Positions 1 to 7,300 are shown, counted from the first letter of the stretch. The stretch: DNA of 12,485 nucleotides from Clostridiales bacterium UBA7044 (GCA_002493965.1 DLAP01000061.1:504-12988); one strand, 5' to 3'. A program made the numbers and translations. The notes: generated by a model from the sequence alone, not told the origin.

Positions 1-22
1 CTCCCAGCTGAGCTATGCTCCC
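1..22 (-). tRNA. 5' end of a tRNA gene, isotype not determinable
   Basis: Read on the minus strand from position 22, the sequence is GGGAGCA (seven-base acceptor strand), TA (positions 8-9), GCTC (D-stem 5' strand), then AGCTGGGA (a typical D-loop with the GG pair) and a final G. This is the canonical first 22 nucleotides of a tRNA. The anticodon, T arm and 3' end lie outside the window, so the amino acid cannot be assigned; this start occurs in Val- and Ala-type tRNAs among others. A consensus promoter lies about 40 bases upstream. Confidence 0.85.
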
Positions 23-62
23 GTGCCCTCCGCCTCGGCTTCCCGCCTCAGCGACATGACAC

Positions 63-91
63 ATTATACACATGGAAAGCCAATTTGTCAA
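63..91 (-). promoter_or_regulatory. Consensus sigma-A promoter for the tRNA
   Basis: On the minus strand, TTGACA (91-86) is followed by a 17-base spacer and TATAAT (68-63), a perfect match to both boxes at optimal spacing. A-tracts directly upstream of the -35 box (about 92-113) resemble an UP element. Start of transcription is expected near position 56, giving a leader of roughly 30 nucleotides before the tRNA 5' end at 22. This matches the strong promoters typical of stable RNA genes, and separates the tRNA from the protein operon. Confidence 0.85.
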
Positions 92-166
92 GACCTTTTT
101 TCCTTTTTTTCCATGGTACTTTTCCAAGGATGATTCCGGCTGTTCCCCACCTTTTTGTTATGAAAA

Positions 167-1045
167 TCAAATCTTTTTCAAAAGTTCCTTCACGTCCTCG
201 GTTGTAAAACGGTAAACCGCATCGCAGAACTGGCATTCCACAGGGAAATCCTTTCCCTCCTCCATGATCTCAGTCAGTTCGGCCCTGCCCAGGCTGATCA
301 GCGCCTGCTCCACCCGATTACGGGAGCAGTAGCACTTATACGAAACCTCCACCGTGTCCAGAAAAACCACGCCCAGATCACCGCAGACCTGCCCCAGGAT
401 ATCCTCCGGGGTCATACCCTGATCCAGCATAGGCGTCACCGCACCGGCCCTTTGTATGCCCTGCTCCAGCTTATCCACGATCTCCTCCGGTGCGCCGGGC
501 AGAAGCTGAATGAGATAGCCCCCCGCAACTTTCACGGTTCTGTCCCGATTGATCAGAACCCCCAGCGCACAGGCCGTGGGAACCTGCTCGCTTTGCACAA
601 AGTAAGCAGTAATGTCGTCCCCGATCTCCCCGGAAACCAGTTCCGTGGACCCAATGTAGGGTTCCTTCATTTGCAGGTCCCGGATAACGGTAATGGTCCC
701 ATCCCTTCCCACAGTGGCCCCCACATCCAGCTTGCCGGGGTATTTTTCCACCAGCGGCACATTTGGCTCCGTCACACAGCCCCGGACATTTCCGATGGCG
801 TCGGACACCACGGTAATGGTGCCGATGGGGCCGCCACCCCGAATCTGCAAGGTCATGGAGCCGTTTTCCACCTTTTGCATATTGCCCATGATGGAAGCCG
901 CCGTCAATGCCCGCCCAAAGGCCGCTGTAGCATTGGGGGTGGTCTTCTGAATCTCCGCTCCCCGGCGGACAAGCTCCGTGGAGCGGATGGCCGCCACCTT
1001 CACAAAGCCGTCCATGGTCATTCCCCGAACCAGATAATCATTCAT
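167..1045 (-). CDS. hslO: Hsp33 redox-regulated holdase chaperone
   Basis: A 292-residue protein, the usual length for Hsp33, a cytoplasmic ATP-independent chaperone. The family is activated when oxidation releases Zn from four C-terminal cysteines. These are present as a CxC (C238, C240, in KCYCSR) and a CxxC (C271, C274, in ECQFCD). The N-terminal domain has the family pattern of an opening DYLVRG, the RGGGPIGTI stretch and a VTEPNVPL stretch. The ATG at 1045 overlaps the upstream methyltransferase stop in ATGA, and GAAAGGGGA inside that gene serves as its ribosome-binding site, so the two genes are probably translationally coupled. No clear intrinsic terminator is visible between its stop and the tRNA promoter. 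Confidence 0.95.
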   Translation of the reverse strand: MNDYLVRGMTMDGFVKVAAIRSTELVRRGAEIQKTTPNATAAFGRALTAASIMGNMQKVENGSMTLQIRGGGPIGTITVVSDAIGNVRGCVTEPNVPLVEKYPGKLDVGATVGRDGTITVIRDLQMKEPYIGSTELVSGEIGDDITAYFVQSEQVPTACALGVLINRDRTVKVAGGYLIQLLPGAPEEIVDKLEQGIQRAGAVTPMLDQGMTPEDILGQVCGDLGVVFLDTVEVSYKCYCSRNRVEQALISLGRAELTEIMEEGKDFPVECQFCDAVYRFTTEDVKELLKKI

Positions 1046-1791
1046 CCTATTTTCCCCTTTCTCGCGCTGAAATAGATCCGCTGCTCCCCTTCTCCCGGCG
1101 CTTCCAGGCGTCGGTCAGCGTAAACCCGGATCCTTGTAAAGCCCGCATTCTTTAAGTATTCCGTAAGCTGCCGCTGAGAATAGGCATACTCCCGGTGCTC
1201 CTCAAAGGAACGCTCCCACAGCCTTCCCCGGCGCTGAAACAGATCCATGCCGTAGGAGCAGATATTGGTTTTCTCGTCAAACTCTCCCCGCCAGACGCAG
1301 TAGACATCGTCGTCCTCGTCCAGGAAAATCTGTCCGTCCATGGCCCGGAGCTTTTCCGGGGTGTTTACATCAAACAGAAAAATTCCCCCGGGATTGAGCG
1401 CCTTGTAGACCCGCCGGATGGCAAGAGCACAGTCCTCCGGATTTGTCAGATAGTCCAGGCTGTCCAGGGCGCACACCGCCATGTCTACGCCCCTGGGAAG
1501 ATGCAGCGTCTGCAAGGGCTGGCGGATGAACATGGGCGGGGAATCCATCTTCTGAGCCTTCTGGCTCGCCACTGTCAGCATTTCCTCCGATAGGTCAACT
1601 CCGATTACCTGTAATCCTTTTTTTGCCAGGAGGAGGGCCACAGAGCCGGTGCCGCAAGCAAGGTCCACGGCGGTTCTGGGATGGAAGCCCTCCAGGTCAA
1701 GAATTTTCTCGTAAAACGTTACCGTTGCTTCATAGTCCACATCGTTCGTCAGCCGGTCATAGCTTGCCGCCAACGCTTCATAGGCTCCCAT
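1042..1791 (-). CDS. Class I SAM-dependent methyltransferase (YqeM-like)
   Basis: A 249-residue Rossmann-fold methyltransferase. Motif I, VDLACGTGS, is at about residues 42-50; an acidic residue ending strand 2 (GVDLSEEM, D66) would bind the SAM ribose hydroxyls; ALDSLDYL (about 108-115) and LNPGGIFLFDVNT (about 132-144) fit the strand 4 and strand 5 region. The opening (AYEALAASYD, then NDVDY) resembles the YqeM-type family of Firmicutes. The substrate cannot be inferred. The ATG at 1791 follows AAGGGGAG by seven bases. It lies 27 bases after a terminator-like hairpin behind ftsZ, leaving no room for a standard promoter, so it is probably expressed by read-through. Its TGA overlaps the hslO start by four bases. 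Confidence 0.85.
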   Translation of the reverse strand: MGAYEALAASYDRLTNDVDYEATVTFYEKILDLEGFHPRTAVDLACGTGSVALLLAKKGLQVIGVDLSEEMLTVASQKAQKMDSPPMFIRQPLQTLHLPRGVDMAVCALDSLDYLTNPEDCALAIRRVYKALNPGGIFLFDVNTPEKLRAMDGQIFLDEDDDVYCVWRGEFDEKTNICSYGMDLFQRRGRLWERSFEEHREYAYSQRQLTEYLKNAGFTRIRVYADRRLEAPGEGEQRIYFSARKGKIG

Positions 1792-1818
1792 AGGCCCTCT
1801 CCCCTTTCTCTTTCACGC

Positions 1819-1850
1819 AAAAGCATCCCGGCCCCGTGGGGTCGGGATGC
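1819..1850 (-). terminator. Rho-independent-type terminator after ftsZ
   Basis: On the minus strand, GCATCCCG (1850-1843) pairs perfectly with CGGGATGC (1830-1823), and a further GC-rich inner pairing closes the loop after one A/C mismatch. The stem is followed at once by TTTT (1822-1819) and then GC. It starts 12 bases after the ftsZ stop. The U tract is short, so partial termination is likely rather than a complete stop, consistent with the methyltransferase gene beginning only 27 bases further on. Confidence 0.75.
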
Positions 1851-1862
1851 GGAAGTTCGCAT

Positions 1863-2978
<1,116 letters not shown>

Positions 2979-2987
2979 ATTACTCTT

Positions 2988-2993
2988 CCTCCT
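2988..2993 (-). promoter_or_regulatory. Ribosome-binding site of ftsZ
   Basis: AGGAGG on the minus strand, nine bases before the ATG at 2978. It decides this start over the in-frame ATG at 3047, which lacks such a site. Confidence 0.8.
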
Positions 2994-3054
2994 ATGTATC
3001 TTTTCGCAGCTGCGGGCGTTCCGCTTATTACGGGTATTTCGGTTCATGCTCTCT

Positions 3055-3083
3055 ATTCTATCCTTATTTTTCGGTTTGGTCAA
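3055..3083 (-). promoter_or_regulatory. Sigma-A-type promoter for ftsZ
   Basis: TTGACC (3083-3078) and TAGAAT (3060-3055) on the minus strand, each one base from consensus, are separated by exactly 17 bases. The expected transcription start is near 3048, about 70 bases before the ftsZ ATG. It lies in the 199-base gap between ftsQ and ftsZ, in AT-rich DNA that contrasts with the coding regions. It would let ftsZ be transcribed independently of the genes upstream. Confidence 0.75.
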
Positions 3084-3129
3084 TAGAAAATCTTCCGATT
3101 CGTCAAAATATTTACAAAATACTTACATC

Positions 3130-3160
3130 TCCGGGCCGCTTCCGCAGCGCAAGGCCCGGA
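3130..3160 (-). terminator. Hairpin after ftsQ, possible terminator
   Basis: A perfect eight-base-pair GC-rich stem, TCCGGGCC with GGCCCGGA, encloses a 15-base loop. It begins 17 bases after the ftsQ stop codon. On the minus strand there is no immediate U run, only a looser T-rich stretch (GATGTAAGTATTTTG), so termination would be weak. On the plus strand the stem is followed by AATTTTCGGATTTTT, which is nearer to a terminator tail. Its position just upstream of the ftsZ promoter suggests a transcription boundary. Confidence 0.4.
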
Positions 3161-3177
3161 AATTTTCGGATTTTTCG

Positions 3178-4665
3178 TCAGGAGAAGGGGGTGTAGCCCA
3201 CCTGATCCGGCCAAACCGTAAAGCTGCAATCCAGGACGCCGGATTGGTATTCCTGCATATTCATAATGACGCTGTTCATGCATGCGATTTTATATTCCAG
3301 ATTCGCGTCGTCTCCCAGGTTGACCTGATACCGGGTGCCATACCACAGGGTAATGCCCTGGAGCTGAGAAACGTTGATGCTGGCGGCATTGCCCACGATG
3401 TCGTTGTCCTCCAGTGCCTGCACAATCTGAAGGGCAACGCTGAGCCTCTGGGCGCCGCTGACCGTGGGCACCACCACGGCTTCCGTCGTCTCCGCTGTAG
3501 GATCCAACCCAGGCTCCTGAGCTGCGGCACGAGTTTCCACCGCCATCGCCGTCTGGTCCTTCAGCGGATGATCCAGGGCGACCCCCACAATCTGCGTATA
3601 GTTGGATGCCGCGCCCTTTTTGGCCTGTTCCACCACCCGGCCGTTGGAGTTTATCAGCCACCACTGCTCGTCCTGGTCACGAATGGCATAGACCACATTC
3701 TCTTCTTCGATAATAATATTGACAGTATCCGGTAATCTTATACCAAAGCTTACATTATTTACATAGGGAAGATTGGCTTTGATCTGGGCCCCGGCTCTTG
3801 TCCGGCTGAAGGTCAGGAGATTATCCCCCTCCTGGATGCCGGATGCCTCCGATACTGCCCAGGCAGTATACACGTTTGCTCCGCTGACGCGGATGTGCCG
3901 CACCTTAAAGAAGACAGAAAGCCCTACCACAAAGGCAACCACCACCGCCGTCACCGTGACAAGCTGCACCAGCAGCCGATCCCGGTTAAATGCCTGGGGC
4001 TGGGTATAAATCACCGCGGGCAAGGGTTCCCCGGTGTTCCGCTTGGACCGTTTCCCCTCCCGTTCCAGCCTTGCTCTGCGCTTTGCGGCGCTTTGCTGGG
4101 CCGTGGCGGAAATCGCCTGACCAAAAACAGCAATGGCGGATTTCTTTTTCGGCTTGCTGTTGCCATAGGCCCGCTTTTTGCCGGAAAGATCATCCGGTTG
4201 CTCCTTGGGGCGGGAGGCTTTTCGGGTCTTTGCCGGGTTTTGGGAAGAAGCTGCTGTCCTTTTTGCCCCGCTTGCTTTCTTCGTCGTCTTTGTGGGCGCT
4301 TTTTTCGGCTCTGCCGCCTGGCGAGCCGGCTGTCCTTCCCTGCTCCGGGCCTGGGCCGCCCCCTGCTGGGGAAGTCTGGTCTGAGCGGATGACGGCTGTC
4401 GGGCTCTTCCGTTCGTCTGGGAGCGCTTGTTGGGCGCGGCTGCTCCCTCCGGGCGCTGCTCTGGCGCCGCCTCCGTGGCGGGACGACGTCTGGGCGCTGC
4501 CGCTTCCTCCGTACCAGGGCGCTTTCTGGGCGCCGTCTGGGGCGTCTCCTGGGGCTGGGACCTGGACTTTGGCGCCTGCGCTGCCGATTGGCTCCGGGAA
4601 CCGGAAGATTCCTCCTGTCTCGAACGGCGGATTGGCTCCTCCCGGTGATTCTTATTTTTCTCCAT
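3178..4665 (-). CDS. ftsQ: Cell division protein FtsQ/DivIB with a long basic N-terminal region
   Basis: A 495-residue bitopic membrane protein. Residues 1-230 are low-complexity and rich in K, R, A, P, Q and S, with a strong positive charge and no recognisable fold. One transmembrane helix follows (about 231-253, LLVQLVTVTAVVVAFVVG), then a POTRA domain (about 254-320, starting VRHIRVSGANVY) and an FtsQ-type beta domain with a PTVSGAQRLS segment. In the family this extracytoplasmic part scaffolds FtsL/FtsB and the septal synthase. POTRA plus position between murG and ftsZ support the call. The start at 4665 is chosen because AGGAGG lies eight bases upstream; an in-frame ATG at 4773 has no such site and the extra residues look non-coding. 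The N-terminal region is far longer than the short cytoplasmic tails of textbook FtsQ or DivIB. Confidence 0.88.
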   Translation of the reverse strand: MEKNKNHREEPIRRSRQEESSGSRSQSAAQAPKSRSQPQETPQTAPRKRPGTEEAAAPRRRPATEAAPEQRPEGAAAPNKRSQTNGRARQPSSAQTRLPQQGAAQARSREGQPARQAAEPKKAPTKTTKKASGAKRTAASSQNPAKTRKASRPKEQPDDLSGKKRAYGNSKPKKKSAIAVFGQAISATAQQSAAKRRARLEREGKRSKRNTGEPLPAVIYTQPQAFNRDRLLVQLVTVTAVVVAFVVGLSVFFKVRHIRVSGANVYTAWAVSEASGIQEGDNLLTFSRTRAGAQIKANLPYVNNVSFGIRLPDTVNIIIEEENVVYAIRDQDEQWWLINSNGRVVEQAKKGAASNYTQIVGVALDHPLKDQTAMAVETRAAAQEPGLDPTAETTEAVVVPTVSGAQRLSVALQIVQALEDNDIVGNAASINVSQLQGITLWYGTRYQVNLGDDANLEYKIACMNSVIMNMQEYQSGVLDCSFTVWPDQVGYTPFS

Positions 4666-4673
4666 ACTTGTTT

Positions 4674-4679
4674 CCTCCT
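4674..4679 (-). promoter_or_regulatory. Ribosome-binding site of ftsQ
   Basis: AGGAGG on the minus strand, eight bases before the ATG at 4665. It favours this start over the upstream in-frame ATG at 4773. Confidence 0.8.
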
Positions 4680-4810
4680 GGGGCAATGCCCACAACCTGA
4701 AAAGGCACTGCCTTCGGTGATAAAAATGTTGCACTTCTGAACCGTGAACAGGCAGCTGTGCTTTTTGCGTCATCGCCGCAGGCGGTGACTTACTGATCCA
4801 CGATTCCTTA

Positions 4811-4972
4811 AGAAGCTCTGATTAAATCGGCAAGAACTGGCAGCGAGAGATTTTGACTCAGCTGAAGGTTCAGAAAATGAGGGAATACTGGATGTATTTC
4901 CCGTTTTCTGAACAGGGCGGATGAGACAAAAGATCCGCTATCCAGTCGCCGACGATTTATTCAGCGTTTCCC
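4811..4972 (+). repeat. Palindromic dispersed repeat, copy 1 (MITE-like)
   Basis: About 162 bases filling most of the murG-ftsQ gap, matching in reverse orientation the element at 11184-11344. Both copies share GAAGCTCTGATTAAATCG and the following GCAAGA at the left end (4812-4835), an identical 22-base centre (4881-4902), CAAAAGATCCGC (4927-4938) and GACGATTTATTCAG (4951-4964) at the right. The ends are imperfect inverted repeats (AAGCTCTGATTAAATCG against AAACGCTGAATAAATCG). The whole element folds on itself: GTTCAGAAAA (4868-4877) pairs with TTTTCTGAAC (4904-4913), and ACTGG (4836-4840) with CCAGT (4942-4946). TTA flanks both sides (4808-4810, 4973-4975), as a target duplication would. No open reading frame of its own is apparent. 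The exact ends are uncertain by a few bases. Confidence 0.85.
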
Positions 4973-6108
4973 TTATTCTTTTCCCGTGGGGACCGGCTCA
5001 GTTCCTCCACAATGGCGCAGATTGCTTCCGCCGCGTCCAGGCGAACCATGCCGTGGAGCTTCCGGGACATGATCTCCCGGCGAGTCCGGTCATCCAGCAG
5101 CTCCCGAATGATCCCGTAGAGTTTTTCCGGCGTGCAGTCCTTTTCCAGCAACACCACCGCCCCGCCTCCCGACTCCAAAAGCCGGGCGTTCCGTTCCTGA
5201 TGGTTGTTGGTCACATTGGGAGACGGAATCAAAATACAGGGAATCCCTGCCGCGGCAATTTCATTGCAGGTTGCCGAGCCTGCCCGGCCGATTACCACAT
5301 CCGCGGCGGCCATGAGAACGGGCATATCATAGATATACTCCCGGATGTCAATGTTCTCCACCTTTTCGTAGTCCACGCCGTTGTCCTTCACCCGCTTCGG
5401 CATCCATTCCTTCCCGAAGCTGCCGGTGGCGTGGATGTGATGGAAGGGGAAACCGTCCTTTTTTTCCAGGACCATCATGTCCGCAATGGTCTCGTTCATC
5501 ACTTTCGCGCCCTGGCTTCCGAAGGCCGAAACCACCAGGGGTCCCCGAATGTTCAGCGCCTCCCGGGCATCCTCCTTGGTCTCAAACAGGAACTCCCGTC
5601 GGACGGGCATTCCCACTACCTCCATCTTCTCGGGATGGTGGTAATACTGGACGCTTTCCTCAAAGGCCACCAGCACCCGGTCAGCCCGCTTCGCAACCAA
5701 TTTGGTGGTGATCCCGGGGACGGCGTTGCTCTCATGGACACAGGTCGGAATGCCCATGGACTGGGCCGCGTAGAGGGCCGGGAAACTGGCATAGCCGCCG
5801 GTGCCAATCACGGCATCGGGCCGAAACTCCCGGAAGATCCGCTTGCAGGCCTTCACGGAGTCCAGCACGCATTTGACAGCATAGGCGTTTTGTTTCATCG
5901 CTGCCAGGGTCAGTTTCCGGCTCAGGCCGGTTCCGGGAAGACACCTTACCTCATACCCCGCCTGGGGTACTAATTTTTCCTCCATATGGCCGGAAGCGCC
6001 GATAAACAAGATGTTGCAGTAAGGGTGGCGTTCCTTCAGCATATTGGCAACCGCAATGGCCGGATTGATATGTCCGGCGGTACCGCCGCAGGTGAAGATC
6101 AGGTTCAT
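4957..6108 (-). CDS. murG: UDP-GlcNAc:lipid I GlcNAc transferase MurG
   Basis: A 383-residue GT-B glycosyltransferase that acts at the inner face of the membrane, adding GlcNAc to lipid I to make lipid II. Visible motifs: CGGTAGHINPAIAVA (7-21, including G12 and H13), IGTGGYASFP (101-110), HESNAVPG (125-132), the phosphate loop FGSQGA (196-201, where many homologues have GGSxGA), and GRAGSATCNEIAAAGIP (274-290) followed by NNHQERNA for UDP-GlcNAc binding. The ATG at 6108 has AGGAGG seven bases upstream and overlaps the ftsW stop by four bases (ATGA), indicating coupling. The frame is open upstream but only as part of ftsW in another frame. The last codons (KGNAE and stop) lie inside the palindromic repeat. 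Confidence 0.97.
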   Translation of the reverse strand: MNLIFTCGGTAGHINPAIAVANMLKERHPYCNILFIGASGHMEEKLVPQAGYEVRCLPGTGLSRKLTLAAMKQNAYAVKCVLDSVKACKRIFREFRPDAVIGTGGYASFPALYAAQSMGIPTCVHESNAVPGITTKLVAKRADRVLVAFEESVQYYHHPEKMEVVGMPVRREFLFETKEDAREALNIRGPLVVSAFGSQGAKVMNETIADMMVLEKKDGFPFHHIHATGSFGKEWMPKRVKDNGVDYEKVENIDIREYIYDMPVLMAAADVVIGRAGSATCNEIAAAGIPCILIPSPNVTNNHQERNARLLESGGGAVVLLEKDCTPEKLYGIIRELLDDRTRREIMSRKLHGMVRLDAAEAICAIVEELSRSPREKNKGNAE

Positions 6109-7277
6109 AAAGAATCCTCCTGGATTTTTCTCTGATTCCGATATCGGGAAATATGCAAAACGATTCCCATCTCCCCCAGGTTCACCGCCAGGGCCGTGCC
6201 CCCATAGGAGAAGAAGGGCAGAGCGATGCCGGTGGAGGGAAGCAGATTCGTGACAACGCAAAGGTTTAAGATGGTCTGTACCGCGATCAGGGTCACAAGT
6301 CCCGCCGCGAGAACCGTGGAAAACCGGTCCCGGGCATTCAGGGCGATCCAGTAGCCCCGGAATATGGTGGCAGCAAACAGCACAATAATCGCCAGCGCCC
6401 CCACAAGGCCCAGTTCCTCACAGCAGATGGCGAAGATATAGTCGTTATACTGAAAGGGCAGATACAGATATTTCTGCCGGGATTTTCCGTAGCCCAGGCC
6501 GAACAGCCCCCCACTGCCGATGGCATACAGGGATTGGAGAATCTGATAACCCGTGTCTCCGGGGTCCAACTCCGGATGGAGCCAGGCCGAGACTCGATCT
6601 CCGGCATAGCCCATGAAGGTGATATAAAGGGCCACGAATACCACTGCCGCTCCCGCTCCCGCCATAAGCCACTTGGGGCTGGTTCCGGCAACGTACATCA
6701 TCACCACCGCTACCATACCCATGAGCAGGATGGCGGACAAATGCTTTTCCAGCCCCAGGGGCACTAAGATTCCCATCAGGGCCCCGCCAAAGCCCAGCAC
6801 GCCGAAGCGGAACTGCTTCGCGTCCTGTCCAAAGCTCCGGGTCAGCCGGGCAAACAGCAATATCATGGTAAACTTCGCGACTTCGGAGGGCTGAAACTGG
6901 ATGCCCGCGAGACTAATCCAGCGTCTGGCGCCATTGACTTCTTCGCCAATCACCAAGACGCTCAGCAATAGTAGGATGCTCAATCCATACAGAGGCCATG
7001 CCAGACGATACCAGAATTTCACCGGGATCCGGCTGAAAAAAAACATGGCAATGAGACCAATGGCGGCGCATACCGCCTGCTTTTGCAAATATTTGGTAGA
7101 AATCGCGTAGCCGGTATCGTACTCACTCTGGGCGTAGCTTGCGGAGTACAGCATGGCAAGTCCCACGCTCAGCAGTAATAATACCAGAAACAAGAAGGGA
7201 TAGTCAACACTTTCCTTCGTCCGGTTTTTCAGGGGACGATGGTTCTCTTTGGCAAGCCGGGAATCCACAGCCGCCAT
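6105..7277 (-). CDS. ftsW: SEDS-family peptidoglycan polymerase FtsW/SpoVE-like
   Basis: A 390-residue, about ten-helix membrane protein of the SEDS family, which polymerises lipid II into glycan strands with a partner class B penicillin-binding protein. Visible motifs: GARRWISL (117-124), FQPSEVAKF (128-136), GYGKSRQKYLYLP (262-274), YNDYIFAICCEELGLVGA (277-294) and LPFFSYGGTALAVNLGEMG (353-371). D279 in YNDYIF matches the Asp known to be essential in RodA/FtsW. The usual E/Q-P-D-x-G-T stretch instead reads GLEKHLSA (175-182). The ATG at 7277 follows AAAGGAG by five bases and gives a normal cytoplasmic N-terminus. It lies 23 bases after mraY with no murD between, and overlaps murG. FtsW and the sporulation paralogue SpoVE cannot be told apart from sequence alone; the position is that of spoVE in Bacillus subtilis. 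Confidence 0.93.
   Translation of the reverse strand: MAAVDSRLAKENHRPLKNRTKESVDYPFLFLVLLLLSVGLAMLYSASYAQSEYDTGYAISTKYLQKQAVCAAIGLIAMFFFSRIPVKFWYRLAWPLYGLSILLLLSVLVIGEEVNGARRWISLAGIQFQPSEVAKFTMILLFARLTRSFGQDAKQFRFGVLGFGGALMGILVPLGLEKHLSAILLMGMVAVVMMYVAGTSPKWLMAGAGAAVVFVALYITFMGYAGDRVSAWLHPELDPGDTGYQILQSLYAIGSGGLFGLGYGKSRQKYLYLPFQYNDYIFAICCEELGLVGALAIIVLFAATIFRGYWIALNARDRFSTVLAAGLVTLIAVQTILNLCVVTNLLPSTGIALPFFSYGGTALAVNLGEMGIVLHISRYRNQRKIQEDSL
6116..6121 (-). promoter_or_regulatory. Ribosome-binding site of murG
   Basis: AGGAGG on the minus strand, seven bases before the ATG at 6108, inside the 3' end of ftsW. It fixes the murG start at the conserved MNLIFTCGGTAGH opening. Confidence 0.8.
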
Positions 7278-7282
7278 AGGCG

Positions 7283-7289
7283 CTCCTTT
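7283..7289 (-). promoter_or_regulatory. Ribosome-binding site of ftsW
   Basis: AAAGGAG on the minus strand, five bases before the ATG at 7277. It rules out the longer in-frame reading that would overlap mraY by about 100 bases. Confidence 0.7.
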
Positions 7290-7300
7290 CCGAACGGGAT

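Noticed and set aside
48..236. A small 62-codon minus-strand frame between hslO and the tRNA
   Set aside because: It overlaps the end of hslO and contains the consensus tRNA promoter; no domain is recognisable.
3005..3014. Ten-base palindrome CGCAGCTGCG in the ftsZ leader as an operator
   Set aside because: A single short palindrome is expected by chance and no second site was found.
4666..4773. N-terminal extension of ftsQ from an ATG at 4773
   Set aside because: There is no good ribosome-binding site at 4773, the extra 36 residues resemble non-coding sequence, and a strong AGGAGG precedes the ATG at 4665.
4680..4800. A promoter for ftsQ in the leader downstream of repeat copy 1
   Set aside because: TTCACG with a T-rich segment about 17 bases on is a poor match, and no convincing -10 box was found.
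6109..6261. Longer MurG start at 6261
   Set aside because: It would overlap ftsW by about 150 bases. The ATG at 6108 has AGGAGG and gives the standard MurG opening.
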